Part shown: positions 1 to 5,073 of the stretch, one piece after another
Layout of the letters: each line of letters opens with the position of its first letter
How positions within the stretch are numbered: the first letter of the stretch is position 1
Source of the DNA: Clostridia bacterium
Lineage (GTDB): Bacteria; Bacillota; Clostridia; Oscillospirales; Acutalibacteraceae
Direction: 5' to 3'
Assembly (NCBI GenBank): GCA_024689165.1
Contig: JAILDS010000221.1
Coordinates: 1 to 5,073, forward strand
Length of the DNA: 5,073 nt
Notes under the pieces: model-generated
What the model was told of the DNA's origin: nothing
Database searches by the model: none
Seen by the model: the letters and a program-made list of their open reading frames with translations, nothing else
Translations under genes and position numbers: made by a program

Positions 1-355
1 GGCTCCGAAGATCTTCAACGTCAACTGGTTCAGAAAGAACGACGAGGGTCAGTTCCTTTGGCCCGGCTTCGGTGAGAACCTGCGCGTGCTCGAGTGGATA
101 CTTGACCGCTGCGAGGGCAAGGTCGACGCCCGAGAGACCGCTATCGGCTACGTTCCTTATGCGAAGGACATCAACCTTGACGGCATTGAGGACGAGGTCA
201 GCGAAGATACGCTCGAGTCTATCCTCACCGTCGACAACTCCCTGTGGGCTGCCGAGGTCCCGGGCATCAAGGAGTTCTACGCGAAGTTCGGCGACGCCCT
301 GCCCGAGGGTATCAAAAAAGAGCTTGATAATCTTGAAAAGAAACTTGCCGAATGA
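1..355 (+). CDS. pckG: Phosphoenolpyruvate carboxykinase (GTP), C-terminal part
   Basis: This is the 3' end of a gene whose start lies outside the window; the last 117 codons are read from base 2 to the TGA at 353-355. The enzyme interconverts oxaloacetate and PEP with GTP/GDP in the cytoplasm, linking the TCA branch to glycolysis or gluconeogenesis. The visible part holds the guanine-binding region of the GTP-type family. NWFRK (local residues 8-12) and FLWPGFGEN (18-26) supply three Phe residues and an Asn with the same 8-5-3 spacing as F517, F525, F530 and N533 of animal PCK. The helical tail (IGYVPYAKDINLDG, then WAAEVPGIKEFYAKFGDALP) also fits this family and not the ATP-type enzyme. The gene ends 15 nt before a strong terminator, so it is a separate housekeeping transcription unit from the genes downstream. 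Confidence in the family is very high. Confidence 0.95.
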   Translation, partial: APKIFNVNWFRKNDEGQFLWPGFGENLRVLEWILDRCEGKVDARETAIGYVPYAKDINLDGIEDEVSEDTLESILTVDNSLWAAEVPGIKEFYAKFGDALPEGIKKELDNLEKKLAE

Positions 356-369
356 TCTTAAGCTTCATT

Positions 370-394
370 TCCCCGCGAAAGCGGGGATTTTTTT
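370..394 (+). terminator. Intrinsic terminator after pckG
   Basis: A perfect 7-bp GC-rich stem (TCCCCGC at 370-376 with GCGGGGA at 381-387) closes a GAAA tetraloop and is followed at once by a run of seven T (388-394). This is a textbook Rho-independent terminator. It lies 15 nt past the pckG stop codon and separates that gene from the biosynthetic operon downstream. Confidence 0.93.
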
Positions 395-428
395 CGTTTG
401 TCATTATTATATAAACTTGTAACGAATA

Positions 429-457
429 TTGACAAATAATGAATGATATGTTAGCAT
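429..457 (+). promoter_or_regulatory. Sigma-A-type promoter of the biosynthetic operon
   Basis: A perfect -35 box TTGACA (429-434) is followed by exactly 17 nt and a -10 box TAGCAT (452-457, four of six consensus bases). An upstream TG at 449-450 adds an extended -10 element. It lies in the AT-rich spacer between the pckG terminator and the first gene of the operon. Transcription would start near 464, giving a leader of about 36 nt before the ATG at 500. The match is by eye; no other promoter of comparable quality was seen in the spacer. Confidence 0.75.
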
Positions 458-471
458 GAAACATGGTTATT

Positions 472-481
472 TACAGCTGTA
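472..481. promoter_or_regulatory. 10-bp palindrome in the operon leader, possible operator
   Basis: TACAGCTGTA at 472-481 is a perfect inverted repeat without a spacer. It lies about 8 nt after the predicted transcription start and 5 nt before the ribosome binding site. A protein bound here would block early transcription. A 10-bp palindrome can occur by chance, and it does not have the direct-repeat form usual for LytTR sites, so its role is uncertain. Confidence 0.3.
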
Positions 482-499
482 CCGTGAAAGGAGATCGAA

Positions 500-1894
500 A
501 TGTCCAAGACTCTTCCGTTCAAGCTCTATGATCTTATCCCGTCCCAGCAGAGCATGTACCTCATGCTCAAATACTCCATACACAAGCAGGTCATGCAGGT
601 CCCGTCGTCCATTGCCCTCAAAGACAAGCTCGATTTCGACCTTCTGCTTACCGCTCTCAACGTAGAGATCGCCCGGAACGACTGTCTCAGGCTCAGATTC
701 GTAAAGCTCGGCAGGGGCCTGAACGCCGAAGTCAAGCAGTTCTTCCTTCCTGCATGGAGTGTTACCGACGTCCCCGTCAAAAACTTCAAAACATATGAGG
801 AACAGGAGGCCGTTCTTACCGCCGACGCGCAGACCCCGATTAGGATCTTCAAGGATGAGACTTTCCGCGTTGTTTTCTTCACGACGGCGGACGGCAGGAC
901 GGGTATATACCTCAACGTCTCGCATTTGGTTATGGACGCCGCTGCGACCGCTGTGTTCTATAAAGACCTTCTGGAGGTATACCGCTCTCTCGCAACCGGG
1001 ACGGAGCTTCCCAAGCCTCTTTATTCCTATCGCGAGTACATTGTCGGCGAGCTTGCCATGCTTCAGAATAAAGAGAAGATGGAAAAGGGCGCCGCGTTCT
1101 ATCACGATTTCTTCGAAAAGGACGGCTGTCCCTTCTACGCCGGCGTGCACGGTCACGACCTGCTCGACGCGGCGCGCAAAAAGACCGGCGACCCGAACCT
1201 GCGCATACCACAGGCTTACGACCCGATACACGACAAGGCGCTGCTTCTTGAGAAGAAGATCGACCCCGAGACCGCCGCAAAATTCTTTGACTTCTGCAAG
1301 GCAAACCTCGTATCTCCGGAAACGCTCATGCAGTTCGGCTACAGGGCGCACGTCTCAAAGCTCAACTATGACACGGATGACACCCTTTCGCTTCAGCTCT
1401 GCAGCAAGCGCGTGACCTTCAAGGAAAAGAATATGGGCGGCTGCCTTACTCAGCCGCTGCAGGTCCGCGCTATCATAAAGGATGAGTTTACGTTCAAAGA
1501 GGCTCTTACCGAGCTCGACAAAGTAAAGAATTCTCTCTACCGCCATATGTTCTTCCCGTACACGGAAGCGCTTGCTATCGAGAGAAAGATGTATAACCTC
1601 AAGGCGACTCAGATGCCTTCGTTCATGATGTTCACGTGGCTGCCGATGATCTCCGGCGGAGAGCATGAGATCGAGTTCAGGGGCTACAATATCGGCAGGT
1701 ACGTCATGCCGCTGTATACTTTCACGTATCCGGACGGGAAGGACATGGGCATCAAGTTCCATTATCTTTACAGGATCAACAGCATCACGGAACAGCATCT
1801 CGAAGCCCTTCATTCCAACATGATCAAAGCAGTTCTCGCCGGCATTGAAAACCCAGACCTTACTTTCGGCGAGATCAAAGCTGCGCTTGACTGA
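500..1894 (+). CDS. Free-standing condensation-domain-like acyltransferase
   Basis: This 464-residue protein has the plan of the chloramphenicol acetyltransferase/NRPS condensation-domain superfamily, at the usual length of one such domain (about 450). It opens with IPSQQSMYLM (residues 13-22), like the C1 motif. RNDCLRLRF (59-67) corresponds to the C2 'LR.RF' motif. The active-site motif reads SHLVMDA (141-147), so the catalytic His142 and structural Asp146 of HHxxxDG are kept, while the first His is Ser and the Gly is Ala. A C-terminal segment around FRGYNIGRYVMP (393-404) occupies the place of the 'DFGWG' region. No signal peptide or membrane helix is seen. The ATG is set by AAAGGAGA at 487-494, six bases upstream. 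As first gene before an acyl ligase and an ACP, it probably transfers an ACP-bound acyl group to an amine or alcohol and so releases the product; this role is inferred. An alcohol or glycolipid acyltransferase is the main alternative. Confidence 0.8.
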   Translation: MSKTLPFKLYDLIPSQQSMYLMLKYSIHKQVMQVPSSIALKDKLDFDLLLTALNVEIARNDCLRLRFVKLGRGLNAEVKQFFLPAWSVTDVPVKNFKTYEEQEAVLTADAQTPIRIFKDETFRVVFFTTADGRTGIYLNVSHLVMDAAATAVFYKDLLEVYRSLATGTELPKPLYSYREYIVGELAMLQNKEKMEKGAAFYHDFFEKDGCPFYAGVHGHDLLDAARKKTGDPNLRIPQAYDPIHDKALLLEKKIDPETAAKFFDFCKANLVSPETLMQFGYRAHVSKLNYDTDDTLSLQLCSKRVTFKEKNMGGCLTQPLQVRAIIKDEFTFKEALTELDKVKNSLYRHMFFPYTEALAIERKMYNLKATQMPSFMMFTWLPMISGGEHEIEFRGYNIGRYVMPLYTFTYPDGKDMGIKFHYLYRINSITEQHLEALHSNMIKAVLAGIENPDLTFGEIKAALD

Positions 1895-1903
1895 GGTGAC
1901 CGT

Positions 1904-3676
1904 ATGGCAGCTAACAATTCAGACTGGACTTTCAGAGTATCCGCTTCGGAACGCAGAAGACTGACCAAGCTCAGAAGACATATCATAGCCACCGGCAAAC
2001 TGCCGAATCTGAAGACGCTTGTTTTTCGCGCGGACAAGTATTACGGCGACAGCGTCTGCGTCGTCGAACGGATCAAGGGCGAGCCTGTGTCCCACACCTG
2101 CCGCGAGCTTAAAAACAAGGTCGACGCTCTCGGCACGGCGCTTCTCAACAGAGGCTTCAAGGGCAAGCATCTGGCTATCATCGCCGAAAACTCCTTTGAC
2201 TGGCTCGTCGCGTTCTTTGCCGTGTCGGGCGGCGTAGGCGTTGCGGTCCCGATAGACAAGCAGCTTCGTGACGACGAGATCAGCAATCTTCTTGACAAGG
2301 CGGACTGCGAGGGGCTGTTCTTTTCCAAGGCCTACGCGAAAACGGCTAAATTCCACCTTGATTCTCATCCCGGCTTCATGCTTGCCGTCGGGTTCAATAA
2401 GTCTGTCGACAGCGACCGGTTCGCTACCATGGAAGAGCTGATCGAAGAAGGCGAAAGGCTCATCAGGCACGGCGACAGGAGCTATATCAACGCCGAGATC
2501 GACAACGATTCTCCCGCGGCGATTTTCTTTACCTCCGGCACCACAGGCGCGAACAAGGGCGTCGTGCTTTCTCACAAAAATCTCTGCACTAACGTCAACG
2601 GCATCATTGCGACCATCCCGACGGAGTATTCCTCGTTCTCCGTACTGCCGATGAACCACGTTTACGAGCTTTCGTGCAACTGTTTCACAGCCCTCTACAT
2701 GAACGCCGTAATCTATATCAACGACAGTCTTAAAAACATCCAAAAGAATCTTCTTGAGTTCAAGCCCGAGGCTATGGGCGTAGTTCCCATGATAGTCGAA
2801 GGCTTGTACAACGGCATCTGGGCGAACGCGAGGGAACAGGGCAAAGAGGACGTTCTCAGAAAGCTCGTCGCATTCAGCAACGCGATGCGCAAAAAAGGCA
2901 TCGACCTGCGTCCCGTGCTGTTCAAGACGATCTCAAGCAAATTCTGTGAACGGAAGTTCCCGACGATCTGCTGCGGCGGCGCTCCGTCCCGCGCGGAGTA
3001 TATGACCGGTATGGGCGACTTCGGCTTCAGGATCTACAACGGATACGGTATGACCGAAGCTTCGCCGTCGCACACGCTCAATCTTCACGCCGAACTGACG
3101 CCCGCAAGCGCAGGAAAGCTCATGCCCGGCGGGCAGCTCAGGATAGACGAGCCCGACGACGAAGGCGTCGGCGAGATCTGGATCAAAGGCGACAACGTCT
3201 TTTCCGGTTATTACAAGGACCCCGAGGCTACGGCGGCTTCCTTTGAGGACGGCTGGTTCAAGACCGGCGACTACGGCAGGGTCGACGCAGCGGGCAACCT
3301 TTACATAAGCGGCAGAAAAAAGAACATCATCATCCTCGACAACGGTGAGAACGTTTTCCCGGAAGACCTTGAATTCGCCGTTATGGACGGGATCCCATAC
3401 GTCACCGAAGCCGTCGCGATCGAAGCCGTGCGTACGATAGCCGGCAAAGAAATGAAGATAATCGCCGCGGTCGTTTACGTCGATCCTTCGCAGTTCGATG
3501 AGCCGAAAACACACGACGAGATCAACGAGATGCTTCAAAACGACATTGCTGCCGTCAACAAGAAGCTCGCTGCATACAAAAAGATCCAGTCCGTGATCCT
3601 CGTCGACGAGCCGATGGAAAAAAACACTACGATGAAGGTCATCAGACAGAAAGTCATTGATAAATATGCGAGGTAA
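1904..3676 (+). CDS. Long-chain-type acyl-adenylate ligase (AMP-binding enzyme)
   Basis: This 590-residue member of the ANL (acyl/aryl-CoA ligase) superfamily is full length. It should activate a carboxylic acid with ATP to the acyl-AMP and pass it to a thiol. Visible motifs are the P-loop FFTSGTTGANKGV (208-220), LPMNHVYEL (248-256), YNGYGMTEASP (378-388), WFKTGD (451-456, ATP-ribose Asp456), GRKKN (470-474) in the hinge, and NGENVFPEDLE (480-490). The catalytic Lys of motif A10 is K578 in KNTTMKVIR, where the usual Gly before Lys is Met. The YGMTE and LPxxHxYE forms point to long-chain fatty acyl ligases, and no amino-acid-type Asp motif was seen. There is no membrane segment. The ATG follows GAGGTGA (1893-1899), which overlaps the stop of the upstream gene; the ACP begins 5 nt after its stop. 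The thiol acceptor is therefore probably that ACP and not CoA, but this is inference. The acid used cannot be read from the sequence. Confidence 0.92.
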   Translation: MAANNSDWTFRVSASERRRLTKLRRHIIATGKLPNLKTLVFRADKYYGDSVCVVERIKGEPVSHTCRELKNKVDALGTALLNRGFKGKHLAIIAENSFDWLVAFFAVSGGVGVAVPIDKQLRDDEISNLLDKADCEGLFFSKAYAKTAKFHLDSHPGFMLAVGFNKSVDSDRFATMEELIEEGERLIRHGDRSYINAEIDNDSPAAIFFTSGTTGANKGVVLSHKNLCTNVNGIIATIPTEYSSFSVLPMNHVYELSCNCFTALYMNAVIYINDSLKNIQKNLLEFKPEAMGVVPMIVEGLYNGIWANAREQGKEDVLRKLVAFSNAMRKKGIDLRPVLFKTISSKFCERKFPTICCGGAPSRAEYMTGMGDFGFRIYNGYGMTEASPSHTLNLHAELTPASAGKLMPGGQLRIDEPDDEGVGEIWIKGDNVFSGYYKDPEATAASFEDGWFKTGDYGRVDAAGNLYISGRKKNIIILDNGENVFPEDLEFAVMDGIPYVTEAVAIEAVRTIAGKEMKIIAAVVYVDPSQFDEPKTHDEINEMLQNDIAAVNKKLAAYKKIQSVILVDEPMEKNTTMKVIRQKVIDKYAR

Positions 3677-3681
3677 AGCAT

Positions 3682-3909
3682 ATGTTGGATCAGCTTAGAG
3701 AGATAATCTGTTCTTTTGTGGATATCGATCCCGAATCGATCACCGAAAAAACCAACGTCAGGACCGAGCTCGGGCTCAATTCTCTTGAGCTCGTCAATCT
3801 CGCAGTCGCGATCGAGGACAGCTTTGACGTTGAGATCCCCGACAGGGAAGCGATGAATATCGAGACCGTCGCAGACGTCATCAAAATACTCCAGGAGTAT
3901 ATGGACTGA
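3682..3909 (+). CDS. Acyl carrier protein (phosphopantetheine-binding)
   Basis: This 75-residue acidic protein has the usual length and four-helix pattern of a free-standing acyl carrier protein. Ser34 in LGLNSLELVNL (30-40) is the expected phosphopantetheine attachment site. Helix II follows as SLELVNLAVAIEDSF, with DVEIPDREAMNIETVADVI matching the loop and helix III-IV region. The usual Asp of the DSL motif is Asn here (NSL). The pattern resembles fatty-acid ACPs more than NRPS peptidyl carriers, which have GGxS. The start is supported by GAGG at 3670-3673, eight bases before the ATG. Tight packing after the ligase suggests a dedicated carrier that holds the activated acyl group for the condensation enzyme. 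No phosphopantetheinyl transferase lies in the window, so the holo form must be made by an enzyme encoded elsewhere. Confidence 0.93.
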   Translation: MLDQLREIICSFVDIDPESITEKTNVRTELGLNSLELVNLAVAIEDSFDVEIPDREAMNIETVADVIKILQEYMD

Positions 3910-3911
3910 CT

Positions 3912-4706
3912 GTGATAAGCGAGTTTGAAAAGTATGCTGTCGACGCCGTTATAGATTTTTACGGCGGCGACAGTTCTTCGATTGTCTCTTATCTTGACGA
4001 CAACGTGATCTGGAGCGGACCCGGCGGCAGACCTTTTTGGGTAGGCAGGCAAAGCGTGGTCTCCGGTATCAGGTTTTTCAATACTCTCAATATCAGCTGC
4101 GAGGTGAAAAAAATCAGTTCGCGGCTTGTTACTTATGCGAACAGCTACCATCTGATCCTTCTGAACATTACGCTTTTGACAAGGCGGGATGGCAGGGAAG
4201 AGCGCGAGTACAGCCAGTCTATAGTTATCGCCGCCCATAAATGCCGCGACATGGACGGTTCTGTTTTCTGGCGCTGTAATTTCGTCCAGATTTCCAACAG
4301 TCTGAGATCCCAGGTCAGGTTTTCCGAAAACGAGCTTGAAACATTGTCCGCCTCACCCGAACCTCCCGACCTCACTCCGAGGATCAAGCTGCCTGTTGAA
4401 TCGCACGGTTTTGTTTATATCCCTGCGGATAAGATCGTTGCCGTTGAAGGCGCGAAAAAGGTCGGTTCCATCGTTCATACAGACAGAGAGTCCCTGGCTG
4501 TAAATAAGATGCTAAAGGACATTGAGCCTCTTCTGCCGGATTATTTCTACAGACCTCATTCAAGTTATATAATCAACCTTCGCCGCGTGAAGTACGTCAG
4601 CGGCGGCGAGATCGTGCTCGATACGGACCGGCTGATACCTATACCCGCTCGAAAGTCAGCCCAGATACGCCGGTTCATAGACGCATTCATGCTCTCTCCG
4701 AAATAA
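3912..4706 (+). CDS. NTF2/SnoaL-like-LytTR transcriptional regulator
   Basis: This is a 264-residue two-domain protein. Residues about 1-130 look like an NTF2/SnoaL-type cone fold: an N-terminal helix with VIDFYGGD, then VIWSGPGGRPFWVGRQSV (32-49) and a series of alternating strands ending with VFWRCNFVQIS. A linker (about 131-158) leads to a LytTR DNA-binding domain (about 159-260). That domain is recognised by FVYIPADKIVAVEG, the strongly typical FYRPHSSYIINLRRV (212-226) and the closing IPIPARK (243-248 region). No receiver domain, signal peptide or membrane helix is seen, so it is not a standard two-component regulator. The N-terminal pocket may bind a small ligand, perhaps the operon's product or substrate; this is inference. 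The start is GTG, 2 nt after the ACP stop. The only ribosome-binding-like AGGAG (3893-3897) lies 14 nt upstream, so translation is probably coupled to the ACP gene. Confidence is high for LytTR and moderate for the NTF2-like assignment. Confidence 0.85.
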   Translation: MISEFEKYAVDAVIDFYGGDSSSIVSYLDDNVIWSGPGGRPFWVGRQSVVSGIRFFNTLNISCEVKKISSRLVTYANSYHLILLNITLLTRRDGREEREYSQSIVIAAHKCRDMDGSVFWRCNFVQISNSLRSQVRFSENELETLSASPEPPDLTPRIKLPVESHGFVYIPADKIVAVEGAKKVGSIVHTDRESLAVNKMLKDIEPLLPDYFYRPHSSYIINLRRVKYVSGGEIVLDTDRLIPIPARKSAQIRRFIDAFMLSPK

Positions 4707-4726
4707 CTGTATTAATAAACAGTTTT
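4705..4726 (+). terminator. Weak hairpin after the regulator gene
   Basis: AACTGT (4705-4710) can pair with ACAGTT (4719-4724) around an AT-only 8-nt loop, and four T (4723-4726) follow or overlap the stem. It begins inside the regulator's stop codon. The stem is short and AT-rich, so at most it would be a partial terminator that lowers read-through into the S66 gene. It may have no function. Confidence 0.3.
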
Positions 4727-4741
4727 CCGAAGTAACGATAG

Positions 4742-4761
4742 GGTTTGTGAGAGGTTTGTGA
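4742..4761 (+). repeat. Direct repeat GGTTTGTGA x2, 11-bp period
   Basis: GGTTTGTGA occurs at 4742-4750 and again at 4753-4761, with GA between the copies. The period is 11 bp, about one DNA helix turn. The pair lies directly before the ATG at 4763 and includes its ribosome binding sequence GAGAGG (4749-4754). It could be a protein site on one face of the DNA, or a small tandem duplication. It does not match the usual spacing (about 21-22 bp) of LytTR half-sites. Confidence 0.5.
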
Positions 4762-4762
4762 T

Positions 4763-5073
4763 ATGGCGACTATAAAAAGGGCTGCTCTTGTCGGCTGTTC
4801 GGATCCGCTTCCTGAATCGGAGAAAAGAGATATTGCCCGGCTTTCCGGCGTCCTTGAAAAACTAAACGTCCGAACGGCAGTTAGCCCGCTGCTGTTGTCA
4901 GATAAAAATCCTTCGGCAATGGAGAAAGCGGACGTTCTCAACGGCTTTTTCCTTGACCCTTCGGTGGACTTCATTTTCGACGTTTCCGGAGGCGATCTTG
5001 CGAATACAGTCCTTCCGTTTCTTGATTTTGACGCCATACGCGCTTCACGGGCGACTTATTTCGGCTTCAGCGA
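4763..5073 (+). CDS. S66-family peptidase (LD-carboxypeptidase/MccF-like), N-terminal part
   Basis: The first 103 codons of an open frame that continues past the window end. The protein begins with a strand IKRAALVGCSDPL (residues 4-16), where S66 enzymes have their opening Rossmann-like strand. It continues through DVSGGDLANTVLPFLDFDAIRAS (split at 73-84 and 85-95), matching the family pattern 'GG...LLPYLDYD.I'. The last complete residues are YFGFS (99-103); Ser103 stands where the family has its nucleophile in G(Y/F)SD. The GGD(x)N form is closer to the MccF-type branch than to classic GGYG LdcA, but this is judged from memory of the family. Family members cleave amide bonds of murein tetrapeptides or of microcin C-like adenylates in the cytoplasm. 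The ATG is supported by GAGAGG (4749-4754), eight bases upstream. It starts 56 nt after the regulator gene and may or may not be in the same transcript. Confidence 0.85.
   Translation, partial: MATIKRAALVGCSDPLPESEKRDIARLSGVLEKLNVRTAVSPLLLSDKNPSAMEKADVLNGFFLDPSVDFIFDVSGGDLANTVLPFLDFDAIRASRATYFGFS

Noticed and set aside
72..422. 116-codon + strand open frame overlapping the end of pckG
   Set aside because: Its Arg/Ser/Thr-rich translation is typical of an out-of-frame reading, and it runs through the pckG terminator.
395..499. LytTR-type direct repeat pair upstream of the operon
   Set aside because: Single GTT-type half-sites can be found (for example 411-419 on the minus strand), but no second copy at the usual 21-22 bp spacing was found.
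395..499. Riboswitch or structured leader RNA
   Set aside because: The predicted leader is only about 36 nt and, apart from the 10-bp palindrome, shows no stem system large enough for a known riboswitch class.
467..1351. Long antisense open frame (294 codons) opposite the condensation enzyme
   Set aside because: It lies fully over a clearly conserved + strand gene, has no recognisable domain, and its openness follows from the codon bias of the sense gene.
1919..2743. Antisense open frame of 274 codons opposite the ligase
   Set aside because: It covers the conserved N-terminal half and P-loop region of the ligase; its sequence shows no family pattern and it has no convincing ribosome binding site.
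4686..4715. Possible separate promoter for the S66 gene (TATTAA with a weak -35)
   Set aside because: The -35 match is poor and spacing is not ideal, so it cannot be told from chance in this AT-rich stretch.
4687..5037. Antisense open frame opposite the S66 gene
   Set aside because: The + strand frame matches the S66 family and has a good ribosome binding site; the antisense product resembles nothing known to me.

Overview
The window looks like chromosomal DNA from a Gram-positive anaerobe of the class Clostridia. The reasons are moderate GC content with AT-rich intergenic spacers, strong GGAG-type ribosome binding sites, a GTP-type PEP carboxykinase, a LytTR regulator and a compact gene layout. 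The exact genus cannot be read from the sequence. All five or six genes lie on the + strand, and no RNA gene, insertion sequence or CRISPR array was seen.

Layout. Positions 1-355 are the 3' end of a GTP-dependent phosphoenolpyruvate carboxykinase (pckG), closed by a strong intrinsic terminator at 370-394. A roughly 100-bp AT-rich spacer carries a near-consensus promoter (429-457) and a 10-bp palindrome (472-481). Then come four very tightly packed genes. The first is a free-standing condensation-domain-like acyltransferase (500-1894). It is followed by a long-chain-type acyl-adenylate ligase (1904-3676), a 75-residue acyl carrier protein (3682-3909), and a transcription regulator that joins an NTF2/SnoaL-like domain to a LytTR DNA-binding domain (3912-4706). 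The gaps between these genes are 9, 5 and 2 nt. After a 56-nt gap holding a weak hairpin and an 11-bp-period direct repeat, an S66-family (LD-carboxypeptidase/MccF-like) gene starts at 4763 and runs off the end of the window.

How the genes may work together (inference). The ligase would activate a fatty or other carboxylic acid as the acyl-AMP and load it on the phosphopantetheine arm of the carrier protein. The condensation enzyme would then transfer the acyl group to an amine or alcohol and release the product. This is a split, minimal NRPS-like acyl-conjugation system. As I recall, gene sets of this general type (separate acyl ligase, thiolation and condensation proteins) in human-gut Clostridia have been reported to make fatty acid amides, so the biosynthetic core may belong to that group. 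The built-in NTF2-LytTR regulator, which could sense a small hydrophobic ligand, and the adjacent S66 hydrolase are the least explained parts and the most interesting ones.
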